From Acidobacteriota bacterium (lineage in GTDB: Bacteria > Acidobacteriota > Terriglobia > Acidiferrales > UBA7541), in the NCBI GenBank assembly GCA_021832085.1, contig JAKBLM010000015.1, positions 17,103 to 81,102 on the forward strand: 64,000 nt of DNA. The letters are read 5' to 3'. Under the pieces are notes generated by a model, which was not told the DNA's origin, made no database searches, and worked only from the letters and a program-made list of their open reading frames with translations. Position numbers and translations under genes: made by a program. Below are positions 47,061 through 56,152 of the stretch, in pieces. Positions within the stretch are counted from its first letter, which is position 1. Each line of letters begins with the position of its first letter.

Positions 47061-48302
47061 GTGCTGAGGGCCACGGAAATCCTGGGGGCTCAGACCTACG
47101 ACGCCCAGGGCAACTTTGTCGGGCTCCTGAAGGAGATGTTCATCGAGCCCGCAGAGCAACCCAATCGCGTCGCGTGGTTTCTGCTCACCCGAGGCCGGTT
47201 CCAGCCGCTGGTAGCCCGTTGGGACCAGTTGGCCTTCGTCGCCCCGGGAACCGTGCGGCTCAGCGTGGACGAGCGCACTCTGGGCCCCTACGTCCCGAAC
47301 GAAGCCTGGCTTGCCGTCCGCAAAGACTTGCTCGACCGGCAGATCATAGACACCCATGGGAGGAAGGTCGTTCGCGTCAATGACATCGCCATGGCCGAGG
47401 TCCGCAGCGACGGCGCCGTCGAACTCCGCGTCACCCAGGTCGACGTCGGCCTGCCCGGTGCCGTTGGGCGCCTTCTCCAGGGCCTGGCGCCCACGCAGGT
47501 GATCCGGCGCCTGCAGGAAAAGCTCCCGCCTCGCGTCATCCCCTGGGAGTTCGTGAACCTGATCGAGCCCGACCCGCTGCGCCGCGTCAAGCTCCGCCTG
47601 ACCGGCCACCGCCTCGCTCGGCTACACCCGGCCGACCTTGCCGATATCATGGAGGAACTCTCGCCCACCGAGCGCGAGGGCATCATCGCCTCGCTCGATG
47701 AGCAGACCGCTGCCGATGTGATCGCCGAACTCGACCGGCGCTTGCAGACGCAGGTGGTCGAAAAGCTAGCCCCCGGCCGGGCCGCCGAGATTCTCGAGGA
47801 GATGGAGCCGGACGAAGCGGCCCATCTGCTGGCCGATCTGCCTCCCGAGACCAGCCAGGAACTGCTCTACGAACTCTCCCGCGAAGACGCCCGTGGGGTG
47901 AGCGAACTGCTCCAGTTCGGCGAAGGCACCGCCGGCTGGATGATGAACACCGAATTCGTCTTTGTCGGTCAGGACGCCACGTGCCAGGAAGCGGTCAACT
48001 GGATCCGTTCGCGCGACATCCATCCCGACCAGATCGACACGGTCGTGCTGATCGACGCCCTCGCCGTTTTCTCGGGTATGGTGCCCGTCGGCCGGCTGCT
48101 GCTCGCCGACGACGAACGTCCCTTGCGCGAATTGCGCAGCGAGCCGCTGCTCTCGGTGCGCGCTGAAACCGAGGAAAAGGAAGTTTTCGAGTTGTTCGAC
48201 AAGTACAATCTGCGGAGCCTCGCGGTGGTCGACGGGGATAACCGCCCAATCGGCGTGATCACGGTCGATGACGTCGTCGGCCGCCTGCGGCGGAAGCTAT
48301 GA
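47061..48302 (+). CDS. Soluble PRC-barrel/MgtE-N/CBS protein without a membrane domain
   Basis: A protein of 413 residues. Residues about 3-160 look like two PRC-barrel-type beta domains (GAQTYDAQGNFVGLLKEMFI; IIDTHGRKVVRVNDI). Residues about 185-290 are the MgtE N-terminal superhelix (LHPADLADIMEELSPTERE; EMEPDEAAHLLADLPPE). Residues about 295-413 are a pair of CBS domains ending in RPIGVITVDDVVGRLRRKL. In MgtE these parts sense Mg2+ and gate the channel, but the channel domain is absent here. The next gene, overlapping by ATGA, is an Nramp-related transporter, so this protein may be its sensor subunit. GTG 47061 has AGGAGG 5 nt upstream; the longer frame from 46881 runs through the leader. 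Confidence 0.88.
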   Translation: MLRATEILGAQTYDAQGNFVGLLKEMFIEPAEQPNRVAWFLLTRGRFQPLVARWDQLAFVAPGTVRLSVDERTLGPYVPNEAWLAVRKDLLDRQIIDTHGRKVVRVNDIAMAEVRSDGAVELRVTQVDVGLPGAVGRLLQGLAPTQVIRRLQEKLPPRVIPWEFVNLIEPDPLRRVKLRLTGHRLARLHPADLADIMEELSPTEREGIIASLDEQTAADVIAELDRRLQTQVVEKLAPGRAAEILEEMEPDEAAHLLADLPPETSQELLYELSREDARGVSELLQFGEGTAGWMMNTEFVFVGQDATCQEAVNWIRSRDIHPDQIDTVVLIDALAVFSGMVPVGRLLLADDERPLRELRSEPLLSVRAETEEKEVFELFDKYNLRSLAVVDGDNRPIGVITVDDVVGRLRRKL

Positions 48303-49642
48303 ACTGGCCCACACTTGCCAATCGGATTCGCTCGTCGCGCCGCCGGCCCGAAGTCAAGCCGACCCTCCGCCACCGCCTGCATCACTGGCGCCGCCGCATG
48401 TTTCTGTTCCTGGCGGTGATCGGACCTGGGCTCATCACTTCCAACGTCGACAACGACCCCGGCGGCATCGCCACTTATTCCCAGGCCGGCGCCCAGTTTG
48501 GGTACTCGCTCCTCTGGACCATGATCCCGCTCACCGTTCTGCTCTATGTCGGTGAGGAGATGTGCGCCCGGATGGGCGTTGTCACTGGCAAGGGGCTATC
48601 GGACCTGACGCGCGAGGAGTTCGGATTTCGCTGGACCTTTTTCATCATGCTGGCCGGTTTGCTGGTCGATTTGGGCAACACGACCGCCGAATTCGCCGGC
48701 GTGGCGATGGGGATGGGGGTGTTCGGCGTCTCCAAGTACATCGCCGTGCCGGTAGCTGCTCTGCTGGTTTGGTTGCTCGTGGTGCGCGGCACCTACCGCG
48801 TCGTCGAAAAGGTCTTTCTCGTAGGCTGCGGTTTCTACGTCTGTTACGTGCTTTCAGCCTTGCTTGCCGAGCCCGACTGGTCGAAGGCGCTTCGCGCGAC
48901 CCTCGTCCCCGATGTTCATTTCAGCGGCCCCTATCTGGTTATGCTGATCGGACTGGTGGGAACGACAGTGGCGCCCTGGCAGTTCTTCTACCTCCAGGCG
49001 AGCGAGGTGGAAAAGAAGGTCGGCGCCAAACAGTACCGTCACGCACGCATGGACGTACTGCTCGGCAGCATCACCTCAATGGCCGTGGTCTTCTTCATCA
49101 TCGTCTGCACCGCCGCCACGCTCAATCTCCACGGGCTCACCAACATCAACAGCGCCGCACAAGCCGCTTTGGCGCTCGCTCCACTCGCCGGACGCTGGGC
49201 CTCCTGGCTGTTTGCCTTCGGCCTTATCAATGCCGCCGTGTTTTCGGCTTCCGTTCTGCCCCTTTCCACCGCCCATGTGATCTGCGAAGGACTCGGTTTC
49301 GAGGCCGGCATTGACCGCAAGGTCGGCGAGGCGCCGATTTTTTATGGGCTCTACACAGGCTTGATCGTCGTTGCCGGCACCATCATTTTGATTCCCAAGG
49401 CGCCGCTTTTCAAAATCCTGTTGTTCTCACAGGTGGCTAACGGAATTTGGCTGCCGATTGTACTCATCTTCATGCTCTTGCTGATCAACCGCCGCGACTT
49501 GATGGGCCGGATGACCAACGGCCCCATCTTCAACCTGATCGCCTGGTCGTCCAGCATCGTGATGATCCTGGTGACGCTCGTCTGGATTTATATGTCGATC
49601 TTCCCATCCAAGGCGCTGCCGGGAATGTTCCTTCTCCCATAG
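48299..49642 (+). CDS. Nramp-related divalent-metal transporter, likely Mg2+ type
   Basis: A protein of 447 residues with about 11 membrane helices. The overall fold is Nramp/MntH, but both metal-binding motifs are altered. Helix 1, usually DPGN, reads DPGG (53-56). Helix 6, usually MPHN, reads APWQ (225-228), so the Met that favours Mn2+ and Fe2+ is missing. From memory, loss of that Asn and Met marks the Nramp-related magnesium transporter (NrMT) clade. The coupled upstream MgtE-N/CBS gene points the same way. Calling it simply MntH would probably mislead. It overlaps its partner by 4 bp. Confidence 0.87.
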   Translation: MNWPTLANRIRSSRRRPEVKPTLRHRLHHWRRRMFLFLAVIGPGLITSNVDNDPGGIATYSQAGAQFGYSLLWTMIPLTVLLYVGEEMCARMGVVTGKGLSDLTREEFGFRWTFFIMLAGLLVDLGNTTAEFAGVAMGMGVFGVSKYIAVPVAALLVWLLVVRGTYRVVEKVFLVGCGFYVCYVLSALLAEPDWSKALRATLVPDVHFSGPYLVMLIGLVGTTVAPWQFFYLQASEVEKKVGAKQYRHARMDVLLGSITSMAVVFFIIVCTAATLNLHGLTNINSAAQAALALAPLAGRWASWLFAFGLINAAVFSASVLPLSTAHVICEGLGFEAGIDRKVGEAPIFYGLYTGLIVVAGTIILIPKAPLFKILLFSQVANGIWLPIVLIFMLLLINRRDLMGRMTNGPIFNLIAWSSSIVMILVTLVWIYMSIFPSKALPGMFLLP

Positions 49643-49785
49643 GTGGTTTCGCGTGGGCCGGACTAGCCGATGACTGGGCGCCCCTCTACCGTCGGATTCT
49701 GAGGAAAGTGGGAACCAAACTCTGGTCGTGTGCCCGGATCCGTTTCACCGGATCGACAGCTTGCGGCGTCTCACTCCGGTGGCCT

Positions 49786-50154
49786 TCACGCCGCAGTGAG
49801 CGGGCGATGGACTGCAGTTAGGACGGGCTCGCGCTCGGTGTCGTTTGCGGCGCGCGCCAGGCGTTCGCAGACGTTCACCAGCATCAGGAAAACGCTCAGC
49901 AGGCAGGGCCTGGCGTCGTCACGCAGCCGCGTCCCGCTGGTCGCCAGTTGCGCCAGCACCATCGCCCGGGTCGAGAGGAACTGGTTGATCTCGGCGCACC
50001 GCCGGTTGTCGAGATCGCCCCTCATCGCCTCGCGGCGGAATTCCGCGCACTCGGCATCCACTTTCCGGAGGAAGTGCAACGGGCACAAACCCTCCGACTC
50101 GAGAACCAACGGTACGACCCCTCGGCAAAGAGGGTACTGGCAATCCGTATTCAT
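49786..50154 (-). CDS. Small Cys-containing conserved-type protein of unknown function
   Basis: A protein of 122 residues starting MNTDCQYPLCRG. The early part has a C-x4-C and a later Cys-Pro-Leu-His segment (EGLCPLHFLRK), a spacing that suggests one small zinc site. The rest is helical with FLSTRAMVLAQLATSG and LLSVFLMLVNVCERLAR. It resembles small acidobacterial proteins with a CxxHF-like motif, but I can name no family. The ATG at 50154 directly follows a perfect 12-bp palindrome (50158-50169). An upstream in-frame start at 50217 is less likely. Confidence 0.6.
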   Translation of the reverse strand: MNTDCQYPLCRGVVPLVLESEGLCPLHFLRKVDAECAEFRREAMRGDLDNRRCAEINQFLSTRAMVLAQLATSGTRLRDDARPCLLSVFLMLVNVCERLARAANDTEREPVLTAVHRPLTAA

Positions 50155-50157
50155 AGT

Positions 50158-50169
50158 TACTACGTAGTA
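50158..50169. promoter_or_regulatory. Palindromic operator candidate TACTACGTAGTA
   Basis: A perfect 12-bp inverted repeat 3 bp upstream of the ATG of the small Cys protein, in a TAGGGT-TACTACGTAGTA context where TAGGGT could be its -10. The TACTAC...GTAGTA form resembles BlaI/CopY-type operators. A regulator of that kind is not in the window. Confidence 0.45.
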
Positions 50170-50330
50170 CCCTATGTTGGCGCTGCGGTAAACTATTCCG
50201 GCCCATACTGCCTTCAATCAGTTACCCCCGGCCTCTTCCTCGCCATTCCCCCGCCGCGCGCCGGCCAGCTGGTCCGGTTTCCATCGGCCGGACTGGCCCC
50301 CCCGCAGATGCGCCACCGCTCCGCAGGCGG

Positions 50331-50359
50331 TTGCACGGACTTCCGGCCTATGCTAGCTT
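50331..50359 (+). promoter_or_regulatory. Promoter of the uppS-cdsA-dxr-rseP operon
   Basis: TTGCAC (50331-50336), a 17-bp spacer and TAGCTT (50354-50359). The predicted start of transcription is near 50366, about 36 nt before the uppS TTG start. Confidence 0.45.
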
Positions 50360-50401
50360 CGACGCCGAAGTTAAAAGATATAAACACAGGCGCCAATCAC
50401 T

Positions 50402-51193
50402 TTGCTGAAGCCGTCGAACCGCACGGAAGCCCGGCTGCTCGAACAACTCGACCTCGAACGCCTGCCTCGTCACGTGGCCATCATCATGGACGGCAACGGC
50501 CGCTGGGCCGGCCGCCGCCATCTGCCGCGTGTCGCTGGCCACCGCGCAGGCGTGCAGGCAGCCCGCCGAATCATCGAAAGCTCGGCCCGACTCGGAATTG
50601 AGGCGCTGACTCTCTATGCCTTTTCGGTGGAAAACTGGCGCCGGCCGCATGCTGAGGTCGATTTCCTGATGCGGCTGCTGCGGGAGTACCTGCACAAGGA
50701 ACTCCCCGTCATTCACAAGAACAACATTCGCCTGATCGTGATCGGCCGCGGCAGCCAGTTGCCCACGGAGGTCCGGCACGACCTGGACGAAGCGATGAAG
50801 CTCACCGGCGCCAACACCGGCATGAAGCTTGTCGTGGCGCTCAATTATGGCGGCCGCGCCGAACTGGTGGATGCCTTCAACGCGATTCTCCGCAGTGCCG
50901 AGCAATCCGGCGGGCCGCTGCCCACCGTCGACGAGCAAATGATTTCCGATCACCTTTACACCGCCGGCCTGCCCGATCCCGATCTGCTCGTGCGAACCAG
51001 CGGCGAGATGCGCGTCAGCAATTTCCTGCTTTGGCAGATCGCTTATGCGGAAATTTACGTAACCGAAACGCTTTGGCCGGACTTCCAGGTCGCCAGCCTG
51101 ATCGAGGCCCTGATCGAGTTTCAGAAGCGCGAGCGGCGCTATGGCGGACTCGGACCCGGACGGCGAAGTTCCAAGGGGCAAGCCGCGTCCTGA
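50402..51193 (+). CDS. uppS: Isoprenyl transferase (undecaprenyl diphosphate synthase)
   Basis: A protein of 263 residues. It makes the C55 lipid carrier for cell-wall and surface sugars by cis-prenyl transfer. Signatures are VAIIMDGNGRWAGRRHLPR (catalytic Asp), TLYAFSVENWRRP and LLVRTSGEMRVSNFLLWQ. The start codon seems to be TTG. It opens a four-gene operon with cdsA, dxr and rseP, the usual bacterial order. Confidence 0.95.
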   Translation: MLKPSNRTEARLLEQLDLERLPRHVAIIMDGNGRWAGRRHLPRVAGHRAGVQAARRIIESSARLGIEALTLYAFSVENWRRPHAEVDFLMRLLREYLHKELPVIHKNNIRLIVIGRGSQLPTEVRHDLDEAMKLTGANTGMKLVVALNYGGRAELVDAFNAILRSAEQSGGPLPTVDEQMISDHLYTAGLPDPDLLVRTSGEMRVSNFLLWQIAYAEIYVTETLWPDFQVASLIEALIEFQKRERRYGGLGPGRRSSKGQAAS

Positions 51194-51207
51194 GCCGATC
51201 GGCTCGA

Positions 51208-52119
51208 ATGCGGCGGCACCGGTTTTCCCCGGAGGGTATCCCAACTTTGTTCTGGAAACGAACGGCGACTGCGGCCATCCTCATGCCGGTAATCGTCGCG
51301 CTGGTTTTGTTCGCTCCGCTGTGGCTGCTCTCGGGAGTGGCGGGCGTGGTGCTCCTGCTCGCTCTTTGGGAGTTTTTCCGTCTCGGGGAAATAGCCGGTT
51401 ACTCCGGATTCGTCCAATGGACAACGCTCTGCTCGCTGCTGATCGTCTACGTGCAGTGGGCGAACGCCAGCGCCCCCAATGCCTCGCGCCGGCCCGCGAC
51501 GCGGCTGCTTCCGTTCCATCCCGCTTCGGTTCCGAGCGGCCTCGAAGCCGTGCTGTTTCTCTTCCTGCTCGGTTTGGCAATTAGCGTCAGTTTCACAAAA
51601 CTCGAGCTGAGCCGGCGTCTTTCGGCGCTGATCATGAGCGTCGGGGGGCTGTTGCTCGTGGCGCTGCCGCTGAGCTACCTGATTCGCATTGCCGGGCTTC
51701 CCAGCGGAAGGCGTTTCCTTCTGCTAGTGCTTGCGCTGATCTGGGCGGGAGACATCTGTGCCTATCTTGTGGGCAAGAGCGTGGGCAGGATCCCAATGGC
51801 TCCCATTCTGAGCCCGAAGAAGACCTGGGAGGGGGCAGCGGCAAACCTGCTCGGCTCGCTGGTGGTCGGCTACATCGCGGCCCGCTGGCTGCCGTTGCCC
51901 GCAATGACGGTTTTGGGCCTGGTCCTGATGGCCAATCTCGCCGGGCAGGCTGGTGACCTGCTAGAATCAGCCTATAAGCGGAGCGCCAGCGTTAAGGATT
52001 CCGGCCAGCTCCTCCCCGGGCATGGAGGCATGCTCGATCGGATCGACAGTCTCACGCTGGCCGCACCCATGGCCTGGTGGTACCTCTGGTGGCTCTTGGG
52101 CACCGGGCGCCTCCGCTAA
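51208..52119 (+). CDS. cdsA: Phosphatidate cytidylyltransferase
   Basis: A protein of 303 residues with about eight membrane helices. It forms CDP-diacylglycerol from phosphatidate and CTP. The family signature is SVKDSGQLLPGHGGMLDRID near the C-terminus, and ILSPKKTWEGAAANLLGS is also typical. ATG 51208, 14 nt after uppS, was chosen; an earlier in-frame start lies inside uppS. Confidence 0.94.
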   Translation: MRRHRFSPEGIPTLFWKRTATAAILMPVIVALVLFAPLWLLSGVAGVVLLLALWEFFRLGEIAGYSGFVQWTTLCSLLIVYVQWANASAPNASRRPATRLLPFHPASVPSGLEAVLFLFLLGLAISVSFTKLELSRRLSALIMSVGGLLLVALPLSYLIRIAGLPSGRRFLLLVLALIWAGDICAYLVGKSVGRIPMAPILSPKKTWEGAAANLLGSLVVGYIAARWLPLPAMTVLGLVLMANLAGQAGDLLESAYKRSASVKDSGQLLPGHGGMLDRIDSLTLAAPMAWWYLWWLLGTGRLR

Positions 52120-52139
52120 ATCGACCAGACACGGGCGAA

Positions 52140-53318
52140 ATGAAACGAATCGCGCTGTTGGGCTCCACAGGATCGATCGGACGCCAATCCCTGCAAGTCG
52201 TTGATTCCCTCCGAAATCTTTTCTGCATCCGCGGCCTTGCCGCCGGCGGCAATCTCGATGAACTCACCGGCCAGATTATCCGTCACCGGCCGGCGCTGGT
52301 TTCGGTTGGTTCGGCTGGGCTCGCCGACCAGCTGGCCGAACGGCTTCGCGCTGCCGGCGTCGCCCCGCTGCCGGAAATTGGCTGGGGCGCCGAAGGCATC
52401 GAGCGAGTGGCCACCGATCCCGAAGCCGACCTGGTGATTTCCGCCGCGGTCGGCGTCGTCGGCCTGCCGGCCACCTACAAGGCGATCGAGCTGGGCAAGT
52501 CCGTGGCTCTGGCCAACAAGGAAGTAATGGTCGCCGCCGGGGCGCTGGTTTCCGCCGCGGCCCGCCGCGCCGGCGTGGACATCCTGCCGATCGACAGCGA
52601 GCACAGCGCCATCCACCAGTGTCTTCGCGCCGGCAATCGCCCTGAACTGAAGCGCATCGTGCTCACCGCTTCCGGTGGCCCCTTCCGCAGAACGCCCCTT
52701 TCCCGGCTAAAAAACGTGACTCCCGAGCAAGCGTTGGCACATCCAAATTGGAAGATGGGGCAGCGCATCACCATCGATTCGGCAACCCTGACGAACAAGG
52801 GTTTCGAAGTGATCGAGGCTCGCTGGCTCTTCGACGCCGCCCCGGAGCAGATCGACGTGGTGATTCATCGGCAATCCACCGTCCACTCGATGGTCGAGTT
52901 CGTCGACGGCTCGGTGGTGGCGCAGCTCGGTCCGCCCGACATGCGCATCCCGATCCAGTACACGCTCACCTATCCCGCACGGCTTCCGGCCAACGGCTTC
53001 TCGCTCGACTGGACACGGATGCGGCTGGATTTCGAGCCGGTTTCGGCCAAAAAGTTTCCCTGCCTGGGTCTGGCTCGCCAAGCGCTGAAGGCAGGCGGCT
53101 CGTTGCCCTGTGCGCTGAATGCGGCCGACGAGGTAGCCGTGGCGGCGTTTCTCGAGCGCCGGCTGGCTTTTCAGGACATCGCCCGCGTGATCGAGCAGGT
53201 TCTTGCCCGCATGCCCCGCACCCGCTTCGAACGCATCGACGATGTGCTCGCCGCCGACGCCGATGCGCGCCGTCTGGCCCGTGAAGAGGTGCGGCAAAGG
53301 GAGGCGGCCGGCGCATGA
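52140..53318 (+). CDS. dxr: 1-deoxy-D-xylulose 5-phosphate reductoisomerase
   Basis: A protein of 392 residues. It is the second enzyme of the MEP isoprenoid pathway, NADPH-dependent. Motifs are RIALLGSTGSIGRQ (NADPH), ALANKEVMVAAG, PIDSEHSAIHQCL, ASGGPFRRTP, GQRITIDSATLTNKGFEVIEA and the HRQSTVHSMVEF loop. The start is the ATG at 52140, 20 nt after cdsA. It overlaps rseP by 4 bp. Confidence 0.96.
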   Translation: MKRIALLGSTGSIGRQSLQVVDSLRNLFCIRGLAAGGNLDELTGQIIRHRPALVSVGSAGLADQLAERLRAAGVAPLPEIGWGAEGIERVATDPEADLVISAAVGVVGLPATYKAIELGKSVALANKEVMVAAGALVSAAARRAGVDILPIDSEHSAIHQCLRAGNRPELKRIVLTASGGPFRRTPLSRLKNVTPEQALAHPNWKMGQRITIDSATLTNKGFEVIEARWLFDAAPEQIDVVIHRQSTVHSMVEFVDGSVVAQLGPPDMRIPIQYTLTYPARLPANGFSLDWTRMRLDFEPVSAKKFPCLGLARQALKAGGSLPCALNAADEVAVAAFLERRLAFQDIARVIEQVLARMPRTRFERIDDVLAADADARRLAREEVRQREAAGA

Positions 53319-54637
53319 ACAATTTCCTGATCAGCGTCGGCGGGATCGTCATCCTGCTCGGCGTGATGATTCTCATTCACGAGTGGGGCCACTTCGTGGT
53401 CGCCCGGCTCTGCGGCGTTCGTGTCGACGTTTTCTCGATCGGCATGGGCCCTCGGATCTGGGGCATCAAACGCGGACCGACAGACTACCGCCTCAGCGCC
53501 GTGCCGATCGGCGGCTACGTCCGCATGGCTGGAGAAAATCCTGCTGAAGAGCTTACCGGTGCTCCCTACGAGTTCATGTCCAAGAAGCGCTGGCAGCGCG
53601 CCCTGATCATTCTCGCCGGCCCCACCATGAACATCGTGCTCGCGGTCGTCATTGCCACGGCCATACTGATGGCTGGCAAGGCCGAGCCCGACTTCTTCCG
53701 GCACCGCCCTGAAATTTCCGCCATCATCCCGAACTCCGCGGCTCAGCGGGCCGGTTTGCGCTCCGGCGATCTGCTGCTCCAGGTCAACGGCAAGAACGTC
53801 CAAACATGGAAAGACGTAATGTGGCAGATCATGTTCGTCGCGCCCGGCTCGAAGTTCCCCGTCGTCGTCGAGCAGAATGGCCAGCGCCGCCGGTTGGAAA
53901 TCCAGACTTCTACCGAGAGCACGCAAGTCTCCATGCTCGGCTATCCGGTCGAGTCCACGCTCATCGATAAGGTCGAGCCGGGAAAGCCCGCGGCCAAGGA
54001 CGGCCTGCAAGCCGGCGACCGGGTCGTTGCCGTCAATGGCGACACCGCCGTCAGCCAGGCGCTGGTTGCGTTGACCATCGAGGACTCCAAGGGCAAACCA
54101 GTGCAGCTAACCATCGAGCGTGATGGCCGCCTGCTCAACCTGACGGTGCACCCCACCTACGGGAAACTCGAAGGGCAGGAGCGCTGGTACATCGGCGCCT
54201 ACTTCGCGCCTCCTCCCACCTATCGTGTCGACCGCCTTTCCAGTGCGATTCGGGGCGGCGTGCGCTTCAACGTCATGCTCACCGCCGCGATCGTCCACAC
54301 TATCTGGAGGCTTGTCGAGCACAAGGATAAGCTCAAGGTAATCACCGGGCCAGTAGGAATCGCCGAAGCCACCAGTCAGGCCGCCCGCGAAGGCCTGATG
54401 GACTTCCTGCAGCTGATGGCCGTCATCAGCCTCAACCTAGGCATTGTCAACCTGCTGCCGATCCCGATCCTCGACGGTTGGGCTCTGCTGACGCTCGGCG
54501 TCGAAGGCACGCTCCGTCGCGATTTGAGCGTCGCGGCGAAAGAGCGCGCGATACAGGTGGGCGTGATTTTCCTGTTCCTGCTGATCCTGGTCGTCACTTA
54601 CAACGACATCCTGCGGATCGTGACGGGCGGTCACTGA
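53315..54637 (+). CDS. rseP: RIP zinc metalloprotease (RseP family)
   Basis: A protein of 440 residues. The membrane-embedded zinc site is ILIHEWGHFVVARL (HExxH), with the third ligand in PIPILDGWALLTLG. The periplasmic part has PDZ-like domains (IIPNSAAQRAGLRSGDLLLQVNG; VEPGKPAAKDGLQAGDRVVAVNG). It cleaves membrane proteins such as anti-sigma factors or signal remnants. The LDG motif is followed by Trp instead of the usual Gly. The last 7 bp overlap the convergent PilZ gene. Confidence 0.95.
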   Translation: MNNFLISVGGIVILLGVMILIHEWGHFVVARLCGVRVDVFSIGMGPRIWGIKRGPTDYRLSAVPIGGYVRMAGENPAEELTGAPYEFMSKKRWQRALIILAGPTMNIVLAVVIATAILMAGKAEPDFFRHRPEISAIIPNSAAQRAGLRSGDLLLQVNGKNVQTWKDVMWQIMFVAPGSKFPVVVEQNGQRRRLEIQTSTESTQVSMLGYPVESTLIDKVEPGKPAAKDGLQAGDRVVAVNGDTAVSQALVALTIEDSKGKPVQLTIERDGRLLNLTVHPTYGKLEGQERWYIGAYFAPPPTYRVDRLSSAIRGGVRFNVMLTAAIVHTIWRLVEHKDKLKVITGPVGIAEATSQAAREGLMDFLQLMAVISLNLGIVNLLPIPILDGWALLTLGVEGTLRRDLSVAAKERAIQVGVIFLFLLILVVTYNDILRIVTGGH

Positions 54638-55857
54638 CGGCCCGAGTCGGCCTGCCCGGCCGGACGCGGCCGCTGCTTCCGTTTTACGGCTACCGCCGCG
54701 CTCGCCACCCACAGCGCCGCCGCCACCAGCGGCAACGGCGGATCCTGGGCCAGCGCCAGGAAACCTGCCCCCACCAGCACCAGCGCAATCCAGATGTGCC
54801 AGTCGCTCTCGAGCGTCCAGCCGAATTCCTCGAATCGCTCAAGCGCCAAATTCATCGCGGTTTCCAAGTTATCCCGACCCTGGGATTTCGATAACTGTAC
54901 CGCTTCCGCCGGCCGATCCGGCTTTATCTGGTAGTTGGGCAAATAGAGCGCCTTGGGAGATTCAGCCGGGGTCAATGGCTCCGGCTCCTGGTCGGTTACC
55001 TCTTGGGTGCTGGCGTCTTCCGGCCCCGTTTCCCCGATCCCTGCCTGTACCGGCTCCGCGGCCTCCTGCATCGGCTCCGTTTGCAACAACATGTCTTCGT
55101 CGCGCCGGCGGCGTCCCGCTTCGATCAGCGCCTCTAGCCAGGGAGGGGGAGGAGCTGGCGTGGCAGGTTCCCCTGCCTGTGCGTCTTTCTTCATTGGCGT
55201 CGCTGCCTCCTTCTCTGCCTGTTTTTCCTCCGTCGAGTCGGGGGCGGCGTCGCAAACAGGAGCCACGCCGGCAGGGCAGGGCGAATCGGCTTCACTCATC
55301 TGCACCGCTTCTGTTGCCGATTCCTCCGCCGGCTCCGGGGCGAGTGGCCTGGCAGAAAACTCGTCACGGCGGCCACGATCGTTTAGCGAAAGGATCGAGG
55401 GCAACGCCGCGCCTTCCGCGGCACAGGCATCGTTAGGCGAAAGGGAAGCAGCGGCAAAGGGCGCCTCGGCTTGAGTTGTGGCGGCTTCGGCCACCTCTGC
55501 CGGTTCGCCTTCTACCCGCTCCGTCGCCAATGCTTTCTCCGTTTGGGCCTGAACTGCCAGGCATTCCCGGATCTGCACCAGACTTTCCTGGGGCAGGGAA
55601 GCGAACCGCACGCCTGCGCTCCGCCCCGAAGCCGAAATCCACGCGATCCGGCACGTTCCGCGCGCCCGCTGCTTAGGCTGCAAGGAGAGCGAGAAGCGGA
55701 TTTCTCCAGCATTTGCATTCGCCAAGGGATTCGCCACGCTGATCTTCATCCCCTGTTCGTTCAGGTCCAGTACGATCCCGCCATTGCTCGGTTCGAGGTC
55801 GAGATAGATGAGAGACTGGGGAACTTGCCGCAAGGACTGACGCCGCTCGGGATTCAT
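54631..55857 (-). CDS. PilZ-domain protein with C-terminal membrane helices
   Basis: About 408 residues. The N-terminal PilZ domain (about 1-95) has RRQSLRQ near the start, matching the RxxxR c-di-GMP motif, and a DLNEQG segment in place of D/NxSxxG. It reads on through GEIRFSLSLQP and AGVRFASLPQE. Residues about 110-330 are a low-complexity Ala/Glu/Pro-rich linker. The C-terminus holds two hydrophobic helices (IWIALVLVGAGFLAL; LPLVAAALWVASAAVAV) and a basic tail. It should anchor a c-di-GMP sensor at the membrane. ATG 55857 was chosen because PilZ sequence starts there; the open frame continues to 56199. Confidence 0.78.
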   Translation of the reverse strand: MNPERRQSLRQVPQSLIYLDLEPSNGGIVLDLNEQGMKISVANPLANANAGEIRFSLSLQPKQRARGTCRIAWISASGRSAGVRFASLPQESLVQIRECLAVQAQTEKALATERVEGEPAEVAEAATTQAEAPFAAASLSPNDACAAEGAALPSILSLNDRGRRDEFSARPLAPEPAEESATEAVQMSEADSPCPAGVAPVCDAAPDSTEEKQAEKEAATPMKKDAQAGEPATPAPPPPWLEALIEAGRRRRDEDMLLQTEPMQEAAEPVQAGIGETGPEDASTQEVTDQEPEPLTPAESPKALYLPNYQIKPDRPAEAVQLSKSQGRDNLETAMNLALERFEEFGWTLESDWHIWIALVLVGAGFLALAQDPPLPLVAAALWVASAAVAVKRKQRPRPAGQADSGRQ

Positions 55858-56152
55858 AGCCTTCTCGGAAGTGGCCAGCGGGAAACCGGCTGAAGAATCG
55901 CCCGCTCGCGAATCGCGTGCACACGACTTCACGCCCACCCGGCTTGCAGGTTCCGTGCCACACGCTTGCGCCTGCAACCCTCCGGCAGCCGGGCAGTTAG
56001 CGCCGGGGAAGGCCACTTCGGCCGTGGCCACATGCAACTCTCTGCACATTCCGGCTCCCGCGCCAGCCGTGAAACGGACCGCAGCTTCCCTTGCCATACT
56101 CGTGTAGAATGTGAGGTTGAGTCTGTCTGCCGATCCACGCCGAGGAACAAAG

